Positions 7,042-16,022 are shown, counted from the stretch's first letter. The stretch is 64,000 nucleotides of DNA from Flavivirga amylovorans (GCF_030540875.1 NZ_JAUOEM010000001.1:248001-312000), one strand, 5' to 3'. Program-made: numbers and translations. Notes: a model not told the origin generated them from the sequence alone.

Positions 7042-9891
7042 TTATGCTTCTGCATAAGCTTCAATAGGTATGCATGAGCATATTAAATTTCTATCTCCAT
7101 AAGCATCATCTACACGCCTAACACTAGGCCAAAATTTGTTATCTCTAACATACTCAAGGGGGAAGGCTGCGGTTTCACGAGAGTAAGGAAAATACCATTC
7201 ATCAGATGTTATCATATCTAATGTATGAGGTGCATTCTTTAAAACATTATTGTCATCATCTTTAGTAGCATTATCAATTTCCTTTTTAATAGAAATCATA
7301 GCGTCACAAAACCTATCGATTTCTGCTTTACTTTCACTTTCTGTGGGTTCAATCATTAAAGTGCCAGCTACAGGAAAAGAGACAGTTGGTGCATGAAAGC
7401 CATAATCCATTAAACGTTTAGCGATATCTGTTACTTCGATACCATGAGCTTTAAATGGTCGACAATCTACAATCATTTCATGTGCAGCACGACCTCGTTC
7501 ACCAGAATATAGCGTATCAAAACTACCTTCTAAGCGATGTTTAATATAGTTAGCATTTAAAATGGCAATTTTAGTAGACGCTGTTAGACCTTCTGCTCCT
7601 AACATTTTAATATAACCGTACGATATTAAGCATGCTAAAGCAGATCCAAAAGGCGCTGCTGAGATAGCTGTGATCGCATCTTTACCACCAGTTTTAATAA
7701 TAGGATTACCAGGTAAAAATGGTACAAGTTGTTTTGCAACACAAATAGGACCAACTCCTGGGCCTCCGCCACCGTGAGGAATCGCAAATGTTTTATGTAA
7801 ATTTAAATGACAGACATCGGCTCCAATGTTACCAGGGTTTGTCAATCCTACCTGAGCATTCATGTTTGCGCCGTCCATATAAACTTGCCCACCGTTATCA
7901 TGAATAATTTGAGTAATCTCTTTAATAGCAGATTCGTAAACACCATGTGTAGATGGATATGTTACCATTAAGGCAGATAAATTATCTTTATGTAATTCTG
8001 CCTTTTCACGTAAATCGTCTACATCAATATTTCCTTCTACAGTCGATTTTGTAACAATGACTTTCATCCCGGCCATAACAGCACTTGCAGGGTTTGTACC
8101 ATGTGCAGATGATGGAATTAAGCAGATATTTCTATGATGATCACCACGAGATTCATGATATGCTTTAATAACCATAAGTCCTGCAAATTCACCTTGTGCT
8201 CCAGAATTTGGTTGCAATGAGGTGGCAGCAAAACCTGTTATTTCTGTTAATTGATCTTCTAGTTCTTTTAGAACTGTTAAATAGCCTTTAGCTTGTTTTA
8301 AAGGGGTAAACGGATGAATGTTTCCCCACTTAAACCAACTTAATGGCAGCATTTCTGAGGCTGCATTTAATTTCATGGTACAAGACCCTAAAGAAATCAT
8401 AGAATGATTTAATGCTAAATCTTTACGTTCAAGAAATTTGATGTAACGCATTAATTCGGTTTCAGAATGATATGTATTAAAAACATCTGTTGATAAGAAA
8501 TCAGATGTTCTTTGCATAGAGTCTGAAATATTATTAGCGTCGTTAATGGCAGAAATAGTAATTCTTTCTTTTTCGGTAGCTTCTGCAAAAACAGAGATTA
8601 AGTAATTAATATCTCTAATAGAAGTCGTTTCATTAATTGCTATAATAACAGTTTCTTTATCTGGATAATGTAAATTTACTTTTTTCTCTTTGGCAATTGC
8701 TTTTATTTTTTTAGCCTTTGTTTTTATTTGAAGCGTATCAAAGTATGATGTGTTAATTTGATTATAACCTAATTTGTTTAAAGCATTAGCCAGTTCAGAA
8801 GCTTTGTTGTGAACTTTGTTAGCTATAAACTGCAAACCTTTAGGCCCATGATATACAGCATACATACTCGCCATAACAGCCAATAAAACTTGAGCCGTAC
8901 AGATATTAGAAGTTGCTTTATCTCTTTTTATATGTTGTTCACGTGTTTGTAAAGCCATACGCAAAGCTCTATTACCATTTTTATCTTTGGTTACTCCAAT
9001 AATTCTACCTGGTAAATCACGTTTGTAAGCGTCTTTAGTAGCAAAGAATGCTGCATGTGGCCCTCCATACCCCATAGGAATACCAAAACGTTGTGTGGTA
9101 CCAACAACAACATCTGCTCCAAATTTCCCAGGAGCTTCTAGTTTGACTAAACTAAGTATATCGGCAGCGACTGCAACTTTAATTTGAGCATCATTTGCCT
9201 TCGTTATAAAAGTTTTAATATCGGTTACTTGGCCATCTTTCCCTGGATATTGTAATATGGCTCCGAAAAATTCTGATGAAAAATCGAACGAGTCTTCATT
9301 ACCAATAACTAATTCAATACCTATTGGAGTCGCTCTTGTTTGTAATAGTGATAAAGTTTGAGGCAATATATTTTCAGAAACAAAAAACTTATTGATGCCT
9401 GCTTTTTTCTGTTGACGTTCACGCACAGCAAATAGCAAACTCATTGCCTCAGCAGCAGCCGTACTCTCATCTAGAAGTGATGCATTTGCAATTTCCATAC
9501 CTGTTAAGTCTATAACCATGGTTTGAAAATTTAAAAGTGCTTCTAGTCTTCCTTGGGCAATTTCTGCTTGATATGGTGTGTAAGCTGTATACCAACCTGG
9601 ATTTTCAAGAATATTTCTTTGAATTACGGCTGGTAAAATAGTTGGGTGATACCCCAGACCTATATATGTTTTGTAGGCTTTATTTTTTTTAGATAGTTCA
9701 TGAATATGAAGTAAATATTCATGCTCAGTCATAGGGGCTTCTAAATTCAACCCATTTTTTAAGCGAATATCATCTGGAATTGTCTCATAAATCAATTGAT
9801 CTAAAGAATCAACACCAAGAGTTTTTAACATAAGGTTTTGGTCGCTTTCTCTAGGACCAATATGACGCAATGCAAAAGCGTTTGTATTCAT
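7042..9891 (-). CDS. gcvP: Glycine dehydrogenase (decarboxylating), P-protein
   Basis: P-protein of the glycine cleavage system. It decarboxylates glycine with pyridoxal phosphate and passes the aminomethyl group to the lipoylated H-protein. The 949-residue length is that of the fused single-chain type, with two homologous halves. The PLP-binding lysine is in HLNLHKTFAIPHGGGGPG near residue 700, and the N-terminal half begins with the typical RHIGP. Other system genes (gcvT, gcvH) are not in the window, so the gene stands alone as it often does in Bacteroidota. ATG 9891 is preceded by a possible -7 box (TATTTTTG on the minus strand, 9919-9926). Confidence 0.97.
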   Translation of the reverse strand: MNTNAFALRHIGPRESDQNLMLKTLGVDSLDQLIYETIPDDIRLKNGLNLEAPMTEHEYLLHIHELSKKNKAYKTYIGLGYHPTILPAVIQRNILENPGWYTAYTPYQAEIAQGRLEALLNFQTMVIDLTGMEIANASLLDESTAAAEAMSLLFAVRERQQKKAGINKFFVSENILPQTLSLLQTRATPIGIELVIGNEDSFDFSSEFFGAILQYPGKDGQVTDIKTFITKANDAQIKVAVAADILSLVKLEAPGKFGADVVVGTTQRFGIPMGYGGPHAAFFATKDAYKRDLPGRIIGVTKDKNGNRALRMALQTREQHIKRDKATSNICTAQVLLAVMASMYAVYHGPKGLQFIANKVHNKASELANALNKLGYNQINTSYFDTLQIKTKAKKIKAIAKEKKVNLHYPDKETVIIAINETTSIRDINYLISVFAEATEKERITISAINDANNISDSMQRTSDFLSTDVFNTYHSETELMRYIKFLERKDLALNHSMISLGSCTMKLNAASEMLPLSWFKWGNIHPFTPLKQAKGYLTVLKELEDQLTEITGFAATSLQPNSGAQGEFAGLMVIKAYHESRGDHHRNICLIPSSAHGTNPASAVMAGMKVIVTKSTVEGNIDVDDLREKAELHKDNLSALMVTYPSTHGVYESAIKEITQIIHDNGGQVYMDGANMNAQVGLTNPGNIGADVCHLNLHKTFAIPHGGGGPGVGPICVAKQLVPFLPGNPIIKTGGKDAITAISAAPFGSALACLISYGYIKMLGAEGLTASTKIAILNANYIKHRLEGSFDTLYSGERGRAAHEMIVDCRPFKAHGIEVTDIAKRLMDYGFHAPTVSFPVAGTLMIEPTESESKAEIDRFCDAMISIKKEIDNATKDDDNNVLKNAPHTLDMITSDEWYFPYSRETAAFPLEYVRDNKFWPSVRRVDDAYGDRNLICSCIPIEAYAEA

Positions 9892-9918
9892 TAAAAGTGA
9901 AATTAATTATATAATTCG

Positions 9919-9926
9919 CAAAAATA
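9919..9926 (-). promoter_or_regulatory. Candidate -7 box for gcvP
   Basis: On the minus strand this reads TATTTTTG, a full match to TAnnTTTG, 27 bases before the gcvP ATG. No clear TTG is seen at the -33 distance, so the call rests on the -7 element alone. Confidence 0.35.
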
Positions 9927-10012
9927 CATAATATTTAATGTGTTTTATTGCATAAAATGGAAAGTTTTTAACCGTTTGAAGGCGTTATCAACACTTTAAC
10001 TATTTTTACATT

Positions 10013-10846
10013 ATGAAATTTATAAAACAACTTTTTAATTTCTACTTAAACAGCAGTATCCATGTGGCATTATCTGTATTTTCGTTAACCTGGATTACGC
10101 TTATAGAGTTTGACATTAAATATGATGAAAACATCCTCTACTTTGTGTTTTATGCTTCTATAACTGGGTATAACTTTGTGAAGTACTTTGGAATAGCAAA
10201 GTTTCATCATAGAAGTTTGGCAAGCTGGCTAAAATTGATCCAGATATTTTCCTTTTTTAGTTTTCTTTTAATGTGCTATTACGCTCTAAAATTAAGTTCT
10301 GTAACTTTAATTTGTGTCGGTGGTTTTGCTGTTATCACATTTTTATATGCAATTCCTTTTTTACCAAAACGTTTTTTTTTGGATAAGCAACATAACTTAA
10401 GAAGTATAGGTGGGTTAAAAATTTATTTAATAGCCTTGATTTGGGCTGGTGTTACTGTGTTACTTCCTTTAATAAATAACTATTATTATATAGACACCGA
10501 TGTTATATTAACAACCATTCAAAGGTATCTGTTTATAATCGTTTTAATGTTGCCTTTTGAAATTAGAGATTTAAGATACGATAGTTTAAAATTATCAACG
10601 ATTCCTCAGAAAATTGGAATAAAACTGACAAAAATAATTGGAAGTATACTACTGCTCTTATTTTTCTTTTTAGATTTATTTAAAAGTGAAATAAATGATA
10701 TACAAATAATTATCCTAATAGTAATAACACTTGTTACACTAGTATTACTAGTATTTTCTAAAATGAAACAAGGAAAAAACTATAGTGCGTTCTGGGTAGA
10801 AGGTGTGCCAATTATATGGCTAATACTATTACTTTTATTCTATTAA
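10013..10846 (+). CDS. Membrane protein resembling a degenerate UbiA prenyltransferase
   Basis: About eight hydrophobic segments over 277 residues place this in the inner membrane. A loop near residue 185 reads EIRDLRYDSLKLSTIPQKIG. Its spacing recalls the second Asp-rich motif of UbiA-family prenyltransferases (D..D followed by T.P...G). The first motif, usually NDxxD, is reduced to TGYNFVKYF near residue 50, so the Mg-diphosphate site looks incomplete. It is probably a UbiA-fold relative of unknown or altered activity. Its stop codon is shared with the convergent gene (bases 10843-10846), so the two transcripts overlap at their ends. Confidence 0.55.
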   Translation: MKFIKQLFNFYLNSSIHVALSVFSLTWITLIEFDIKYDENILYFVFYASITGYNFVKYFGIAKFHHRSLASWLKLIQIFSFFSFLLMCYYALKLSSVTLICVGGFAVITFLYAIPFLPKRFFLDKQHNLRSIGGLKIYLIALIWAGVTVLLPLINNYYYIDTDVILTTIQRYLFIIVLMLPFEIRDLRYDSLKLSTIPQKIGIKLTKIIGSILLLLFFFLDLFKSEINDIQIIILIVITLVTLVLLVFSKMKQGKNYSAFWVEGVPIIWLILLLLFY

Positions 10847-11103
10847 TTAGAATGTTCTTTTAAAACCTTTTCAAAATCTAGTTTCATAGATAGTTTGCTC
10901 TTTTTATCTAAACATTCTACGTCAGATTTTTTTATAGCTTTAGTAAGTTTCGTATTATTTTTTGTATATTTTCTACAGGCTCTACAATATATTAAATGTA
11001 TATTAAGTTTTATCATTTCCCATAAAGAAGCCTCTTTATATTGTGTTTTATCGCATACATGATTTGCATCATCACATGGAATAAAAATCTTACTCTTACT
11101 CAT
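10843..11103 (-). CDS. Small zinc-motif protein, probable anti-sigma factor
   Basis: An 86-residue soluble protein with the HxxxCxxC signature of zinc-binding anti-sigma (ZAS) domains: His36, Cys40 and Cys43, plus Cys10, His15 and Cys17 nearer the N-terminus. It starts 2 bases after the sigma-factor stop, which fixes ATG 11103; a longer frame reaching 11169 would run inside the sigma gene. Known ZAS proteins bind and silence the partner sigma and may sense redox or metal change. It has no membrane segment, so it would act in the cytoplasm. The pairing is inferred from gene order and motif. Confidence 0.7.
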   Translation of the reverse strand: MSKSKIFIPCDDANHVCDKTQYKEASLWEMIKLNIHLIYCRACRKYTKNNTKLTKAIKKSDVECLDKKSKLSMKLDFEKVLKEHSN

Positions 11104-11105
11104 AA

Positions 11106-11660
11106 TCAAAACCAATTTTCTTTTAAGCAATCTGCCATGGCTGTACGAGCTCTGTGAATGATTACCCAAAGGTTAGACGCAGTAATATTTAATTCATTAC
11201 AAATTACTTCGGTTTCAAAACCTTGAATAGTTTTCATTTTAAAAACATCAGCTTGTTTTTCTGGTAATTTCCCCAAGCAGTTATGTATAGCATCGCCTAG
11301 TTCGCTATTTTGCATCGTGTCTTCTGCAGTTTTATCAAACGGATCTGCAACACGTTCTTCCAACCAATCACCTTCTGTTTCAGAGTCGTCATTATAACTA
11401 ATGCGAACCTCTGCCTTTCCTTTATTAGAATTTATTTTACGGTAATGATCTATGATTTTACGCTTTAAAATAGATATTAACCAAGTACGTTCACTGGCTT
11501 CACCTTTAAAGTTCTTCATTGATTTTAAACCAGCAAAAAAAGTGTCTTGTACCAAATCCTGTGCAATTTCTCTATCACTAACACGTGTAATAGTGTAGTT
11601 GTATAGGTAATCGGAATATAAATCGATCCATTGGTTCGGATTAATTTGATGATTGGGCAT
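11106..11660 (-). CDS. ECF-type RNA polymerase sigma-70 factor
   Basis: A 184-residue extracytoplasmic-function sigma factor. Region 2 (about residues 8-75) carries DREIAQDLVQDTFF and RTWLISILKRKIIDHYRK; region 4 (about 120-175) carries LPEKQADVFKMK and a helix-turn-helix ending in VIIHRARTAM. It would direct polymerase to a small regulon, under control of the zinc-motif protein encoded 2 bases downstream. The linker between regions 2 and 4 is long and acidic (DDSETEGDWLEERVADP). The regulon cannot be read from this window. Confidence 0.93.
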   Translation of the reverse strand: MPNHQINPNQWIDLYSDYLYNYTITRVSDREIAQDLVQDTFFAGLKSMKNFKGEASERTWLISILKRKIIDHYRKINSNKGKAEVRISYNDDSETEGDWLEERVADPFDKTAEDTMQNSELGDAIHNCLGKLPEKQADVFKMKTIQGFETEVICNELNITASNLWVIIHRARTAMADCLKENWF

Positions 11661-11745
11661 TGTCTAAGCAATTATTTTGAGTTTCAAAAATAAGATAAAA
11701 AAATGACTTTTTTAGTGGTTTAATCAATCGTTTAAATTGATGATG

Positions 11746-12141
11746 TTATTTGAAATATATAAATAGAAATATCGTACTAATGTATGTCCATAATATTAAA
11801 AAAATAATATGAACTATTGTTTCAAATGTTTTGCCTTTCCAAAGCTTAGATGAGTACACAAAAAGCTGCATAAATAATCTGATAACCCAGAATATACCTA
11901 GACCTAGAGATAACTTTTTACCAAGATTAGTTTCAATTATCTCTATTGGAGATGTTAAGCACAATAACCCCATAAGTAAGACGGTTAAGGCGATGAAGAA
12001 TGTGTGAACCATCATCATTTGTCTATTCATTAAACTTAGCGATTTAAGCTCTGTTCTCCAGTTAAAATATTTAGGAAATATGCTATGGACTAAGGCCAGT
12101 ATAATTAAAAGGCTGCCAATTATATTTAAATGAATATCCAT
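11746..12141 (-). CDS. Small four-helix membrane protein
   Basis: 131 residues with four hydrophobic segments (roughly 5-22, 43-63, 75-95 and 105-128). I do not recognise a specific family. It closes the gene run that begins with the GbsR-like regulator at 14576 and lies 20 bases after the methyltransferase stop, so it is likely the last gene of that operon. MMMVHTFFIALTVLLMG in the second segment has a conserved look, but I cannot name a function. Confidence 0.6.
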   Translation of the reverse strand: MDIHLNIIGSLLIILALVHSIFPKYFNWRTELKSLSLMNRQMMMVHTFFIALTVLLMGLLCLTSPIEIIETNLGKKLSLGLGIFWVIRLFMQLFVYSSKLWKGKTFETIVHIIFLILWTYISTIFLFIYFK

Positions 12142-12161
12142 TTTGTGAAAAAATTAAAGGT

Positions 12162-12914
12162 TTATAAGTAACAGTTGAATACGGACATGAATGAGGTGAA
12201 TTTAGTTTCTTCAACTGATGAGAAACCAGCTTTATCAAATACTCTTTTCCATGTTTTTCTTGAGAAAAAATGAGTGTATCCTACTGAAAAAGCTAAAAAA
12301 TTTGGTAAGTCTCGTAAATGTTCAACCATAATGACTCTTCCATCAGGTTTGCATATTCTACGACATTCTTTTAGAAAATCAACTTTTTCTCCATTTGATC
12401 TTATTTCGTGAACCGCAGACAAAAGAAAAATAACATCAGCAGATTGGTTTTCTAAAGGAATCATATTTGATTTTATTCCTTCGGTATTTGGATAAACTAA
12501 ACTGACCTTTCTTGCTCTTATTATTGCTGCTTCTGTATGTTTTTTTGAATTATAAAAATCAAATACTTTTAAATCTGATTGTGGAAGCTTACTCTTAATT
12601 ATGAAGCTTGTTTCATCAAAACCTGCATTAATGTTAACTATTAAATTTTTTCTAGAATCTGAAAGTGTGTATTTTTCTAGCCAATTAAAGTTGTAATACC
12701 CAGAATAGTCATATATATAAGCCGATACTATAAGTGGCATTATAAGCCCATATAAAAATGCTATTATAATAATCCAAAATAAAATATTATACCATTCGAT
12801 TATTATTTTGCTTCCTATAACTAAGCTCAATATGCCTAGACCTATAATGTAGAAATGTCTATTAAAGCTTAGAATATTTAAAACCCCTTGAAATTTTCTT
12901 CTTTTTATTTCCAT
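12162..12914 (-). CDS. Membrane-anchored class I SAM-dependent methyltransferase
   Basis: 250 residues: two hydrophobic segments (about 22-40 and 44-68), then a Rossmann methyltransferase domain. Motif I is NINAGFDETS in place of the usual ExGxGxG; the acidic motif II is KVFDFYN, motif IV is ADVIFLLSAVHEI and the post motif is KPDGRVIMVEH. This resembles UbiE-type enzymes acting on lipids or quinones. The membrane anchor fits a hydrophobic substrate, but that is inference. Its start overlaps the end of the DUF2071 gene by 10 bases, so the two are co-translated. Confidence 0.72.
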   Translation of the reverse strand: MEIKRRKFQGVLNILSFNRHFYIIGLGILSLVIGSKIIIEWYNILFWIIIIAFLYGLIMPLIVSAYIYDYSGYYNFNWLEKYTLSDSRKNLIVNINAGFDETSFIIKSKLPQSDLKVFDFYNSKKHTEAAIIRARKVSLVYPNTEGIKSNMIPLENQSADVIFLLSAVHEIRSNGEKVDFLKECRRICKPDGRVIMVEHLRDLPNFLAFSVGYTHFFSRKTWKRVFDKAGFSSVEETKFTSFMSVFNCYL

Positions 12915-13633
12915 AAGTCTATTTTTCCTTTTTTCCAGTAATATGGAATGTTTTCAATTATAAATGCATTTGCTAAAACGTAATTTTTAATTTTTAAAGA
13001 TTCTAAGAAACCTACGTGGTAATCACTTACTTTAATAGGTTTTGGTTTCCAGTTTTGTCTTACACCTTCAATTATAAGTACTTCCTTAGTTGTTTTATTA
13101 TAGGTAAAAGTAAAAGGTAGGGGACCAGCAAACCGTCTTGCTTCTTTCCAATTCGAAAATGGAGATTGTACAGGAAGGTTAATAGTATTTTCTGATGTAT
13201 TTATTCTAATTTTAAGTTTCGATTTAATAGAAGTTATCTCATTCTTTTCTGATTTATTAATGTCTGTTGTAGTGTAATTATAATGAGTAAAAATATTACC
13301 CATAAGAGCCATTTTCTTTTTATCAGTTTCAGACTTTAAAATATATAAACCTCTTAAACGTTTTCCTTTATTGGTTGTGTAGCGTACAAAAATGCGATAA
13401 CCAATTAAGAAGAAATCATTGCCTATAAACTTTGGGAAACCTTTTGGTCTCAAGTTTTTAGTTTGAACCATGGCAACAGCAATAAATGCCCACTTGTCTT
13501 GAAATATATCTAGTTCTAAACACTCAGGGATAAGAGACGCTAATTCTTCTTTCGGAACAGCAAATGTCAAAACAAGAGAACTCTCAAAAAATGATTCTAC
13601 AGAGAATGGATGGTTTTTAAGAAATGATAGCAT
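12905..13633 (-). CDS. DUF2071 family protein
   Basis: 242 residues matching the YqjF-like/DUF2071 pattern: a start in which the protein replaces an anion-transport-like SFFESSLVLTFAVP, then PECLELD, FIAVAMVQTKNLRP and RIFVRYTTNKGKRLRGLYIL. The family is thought to share the acetoacetate decarboxylase-like fold; its reaction is unknown. It overlaps the DoxX-like gene upstream by 17 bases and the methyltransferase downstream by 10, so it is the middle of a tightly packed operon. No signal peptide is present, so it is cytoplasmic. Confidence 0.75.
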   Translation of the reverse strand: MLSFLKNHPFSVESFFESSLVLTFAVPKEELASLIPECLELDIFQDKWAFIAVAMVQTKNLRPKGFPKFIGNDFFLIGYRIFVRYTTNKGKRLRGLYILKSETDKKKMALMGNIFTHYNYTTTDINKSEKNEITSIKSKLKIRINTSENTINLPVQSPFSNWKEARRFAGPLPFTFTYNKTTKEVLIIEGVRQNWKPKPIKVSDYHVGFLESLKIKNYVLANAFIIENIPYYWKKGKIDLWK

Positions 13634-14021
13634 AAGGTTTTTTTTGAATTTTCGTATTCATATAAAAATTATTGAAATACACTATTAAGATGAAAATAAG
13701 CGCAAAGACTGCGTTGAACTTTCCCCAAAGCAGTAAATCTGGAACAAGTGTGAATTCAAGTGTATTCATAACAGCTACAATTATTATTTGTAATACGGTA
13801 TTTAGCTTTGATTTTATACTGCTTAATATCCAAATGGCCATTAAAATTTCTAAGACACCAATTAAAATTGTTAATTTTTGTGAGTGGTCTCTATCTATAA
13901 TTTTTGAAACAATTTGTTCATGTCTAGGTATAAGATTTAGAACTTTACAAAACAAGCCATTTATAATCCATATGGCTGCAATGAAATAGGTAATCGTTTT
14001 ATGAGTTTTTTGTAGTATCAT
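13617..14021 (-). CDS. DoxX-like family membrane protein
   Basis: 134 residues with four hydrophobic helices and the DoxX-like start TYFIAAIWIINGLFCKVLN, followed by ILIGVLEILMAIWIL. DoxX-like proteins are small membrane proteins, some linked to thiosulfate/quinone chemistry and redox stress, most of them uncharacterised. It follows the GbsR-like regulator by 51 bases and overlaps the DUF2071 gene, so it is probably under that regulator. Confidence 0.75.
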   Translation of the reverse strand: MILQKTHKTITYFIAAIWIINGLFCKVLNLIPRHEQIVSKIIDRDHSQKLTILIGVLEILMAIWILSSIKSKLNTVLQIIIVAVMNTLEFTLVPDLLLWGKFNAVFALIFILIVYFNNFYMNTKIQKKPYAIIS

Positions 14022-14072
14022 TTTGTTATTATTAAACTTTCAGAAAATATTGAAAATATATTTTAAATTTTT

Positions 14073-14576
14073 TTATTTAATAAGTTTAAGCAAAGATTTA
14101 GTAATCCAGTTTTGTTCTTGATTCACAATTTTATTCATCATGGCATCAGCTGTTTCTGCTAAATCATGCAATGCTTTGGTTTGTTTAATGAGTTCTTTTG
14201 TTTTTTCTGTGCCATCATCTTTAATAGAACTAACATCTTTCAATATTTTTATTACAGGTTTAATTTCTCTTCTACTTCTTTCCTTAGCGATATGTCTTGC
14301 TAATTCTTGTACATCTTTTTCTGTTGTGAAAAACTCTTTACGTTCTCCTGGAATAAGTTCTTTTGTAACAATTCCCCAATCCATAAGCTGACGTAAATTC
14401 ATACTAGTATTTCCACGAGATATTTTCAACTCTTCCATAATTTCTTCCATAGATAATGGTTTTGTAGAAATAAAAAGAAGTGATTGTATTTGAGCCATCG
14501 CTTTATTTATACCCCACAATGTCCCTAAACTTCCCCAAGTACTAATAAATTTATCTTTTGCTTCTTGGTATTCCAT
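14073..14576 (-). CDS. GbsR/MarR family transcriptional regulator
   Basis: 167 residues with a winged helix-turn-helix at about 28-95: SLLFISTKPLSMEEI, then the recognition helix ISRGNTSMNLRQLMDWGIV and the wing GERKEFF. The start WGSLGTLWGINKAMAQIQ is typical of the GbsR subgroup. A helical C-terminal half probably mediates dimerisation. GbsR-type proteins usually repress neighbouring genes in response to a small ligand. Here the four downstream genes (DoxX-like, DUF2071, methyltransferase, small membrane protein) are the likely targets. The gene starts directly beside the repeat-filled gap at 14577-14920. Confidence 0.85.
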   Translation of the reverse strand: MEYQEAKDKFISTWGSLGTLWGINKAMAQIQSLLFISTKPLSMEEIMEELKISRGNTSMNLRQLMDWGIVTKELIPGERKEFFTTEKDVQELARHIAKERSRREIKPVIKILKDVSSIKDDGTEKTKELIKQTKALHDLAETADAMMNKIVNQEQNWITKSLLKLIK

Positions 14577-14675
14577 AGCACAAAGATATAAAATATTTTT
14601 AAACTTTCAATAATTATTGAAAGTTTATTTTAACAACGAAATACATCAACTTATTTTTTATTCTATCGAATTACT

Positions 14676-14914
14676 GTGAGTTCGATATAATTTTGATTTA
14701 TAAATTGCTTGAATTGACATTTGAGCTTGTATGTCATCCCAAACATTATCGAAAACAAAATATATTTTGTTTGAAGATATGAAGCGAAGCTTATGAGGAG
14801 GGATCTCATAATTATAAGATTTCTCGTCGCTCATTCTTCACTCTGTCGAAATGACAACTATTTAACATTTAGCTTTTAAATGCGAAATCAAATATTTTTT
14901 TATACCGAACTCAC
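14676..14914. repeat. Nested inverted-repeat element (MITE-like), about 239 bp
   Basis: The gap of more than 300 bases between 14577 and 14920 is filled by this element. Outer arms GTGAGTTCGATATAA (14676-14690) and TTATACCGAACTCAC (14900-14914) are inverted copies with one mismatch. Inside are a TGTCATCCC arm (14732 on), a perfect 20-base palindrome AAACAAAATATATTTTGTTT (14753-14772), and TCTCGTCGCTCATTC...CTGTCGAAATGACAA. I see no open reading frame or transposase, so it would be a non-autonomous element or a composite of two repeat families. Confidence 0.65.
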
Positions 14915-14920
14915 ATAAAA

Positions 14921-15916
14921 CTAAAAACTAACCAATTCCCGGTTATATTTATTTTTATATGCTATTGGTGTTAAACCTGTAAATCTTTTAAACAAACCTC
15001 TAAATGCTTTGGTATCTGAGTAACCCACAGAAAACATCACCTCGTTTATTGTGTTTTGTGTAGATTCTAAAGCGTTTTTAGCAGCTTCAACCTTAACACG
15101 TTGAATATATTCTAAAGGGGTATTAGCCGTTGCTTTTTTAAACCGTCTTATGAAGTTGCGCTGGCTCACGGCTAACATGCCCGATAATTGTTCTACAGAA
15201 ACCTTTTCGGTAACATTATTCTCTATAAATAATTGTGCTTTTTGTATTAGGGTGTCGGTATGGTCTTTTTGACCTCTAAAAATGGCAAACTGATTTTGAT
15301 TATCCCTGCTAATATCAATTTCGAAAAGTTTGGATACATAAACAGCAACCTCCTGTCCACAATATTTGTGAACCAAATGTATGATGAGGTTTAAAAATGA
15401 GTAAGCACCACCACTGGAATAAATACCTTCCTGGTCTGTAACTATTTTTTCTGGTAGTACATCAATTTTTGGATACATCTGTCGGAACAGTTCAATCCCT
15501 GCCCAATGTGTTGTACATTGCTTGTGGTCTAACAACCCAGTTTCAGCTAATAGAAAAGCACCAAGGCATAAGCTTGCCACTTCTGCATGATGTTTATTGC
15601 GTTGCTTTTTAATCCAGGGAATAAACTCATAATTAGTTTTAATGCCATCAGTAATCCATTCTGGTCTAACAGCAGAAATTATGATAAGATCTGTTTTAAC
15701 AATATCATGTATAGTAGCATCACAGTGTACCGAAAATGCACCATCATATAGTACCGTGTTTTTGTCGAGGCCAACAAGGTTAATATCAAAGAAAGGTTGT
15801 TCACTTTTTCCAGATTGTAGAATGAAGTCATTCACACTTTTAAAAATTTTATAAGGCCCGACAACACTACTTAGAATGGTGTTGGATTTTGGAACCAATA
15901 TGCTTACATGTTTCAT
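14921..15916 (-). CDS. GlxA-family AraC-type transcriptional regulator (DJ-1/PfpI domain)
   Basis: 331 residues in two parts. The N-terminal DJ-1/PfpI-like sensor domain (about 1-190) carries the nucleophile-elbow pattern ASLCLGAFLLAETG. The C-terminal AraC helix-turn-helix (about 225-325) reads VSVEQLSGMLAVSQRNFIRRFKKAT, then the second helix EVMFSVGYSDTKAFRGLFKRFTG. Proteins of this form regulate catabolic or stress genes, and the DJ-1 part is not usually an active protease. It is divergent from the TfoX-N-like/DUF2461 genes, which may be its targets. A small dyad, ACAC-N6-GTGT, lies at 15974-15987 in the shared spacer. Confidence 0.88.
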   Translation of the reverse strand: MKHVSILVPKSNTILSSVVGPYKIFKSVNDFILQSGKSEQPFFDINLVGLDKNTVLYDGAFSVHCDATIHDIVKTDLIIISAVRPEWITDGIKTNYEFIPWIKKQRNKHHAEVASLCLGAFLLAETGLLDHKQCTTHWAGIELFRQMYPKIDVLPEKIVTDQEGIYSSGGAYSFLNLIIHLVHKYCGQEVAVYVSKLFEIDISRDNQNQFAIFRGQKDHTDTLIQKAQLFIENNVTEKVSVEQLSGMLAVSQRNFIRRFKKATANTPLEYIQRVKVEAAKNALESTQNTINEVMFSVGYSDTKAFRGLFKRFTGLTPIAYKNKYNRELVSF

Positions 15917-16022
15917 TGGTTAATGTCTTAATGGTTATGATTTTAAAAGTAATATTAAATTTTGTCATAATCAACACCTTAAAGTGTCGTATTTGACCTC
16001 TGAAAAAAATGTATTCATTTTA

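Noticed and set aside
11104-11169. Longer 108-residue form of the anti-sigma gene starting at 11169
   Set aside because: The extension lies within the sigma gene in another frame; the ATG 2 bases after the sigma stop is the natural start.
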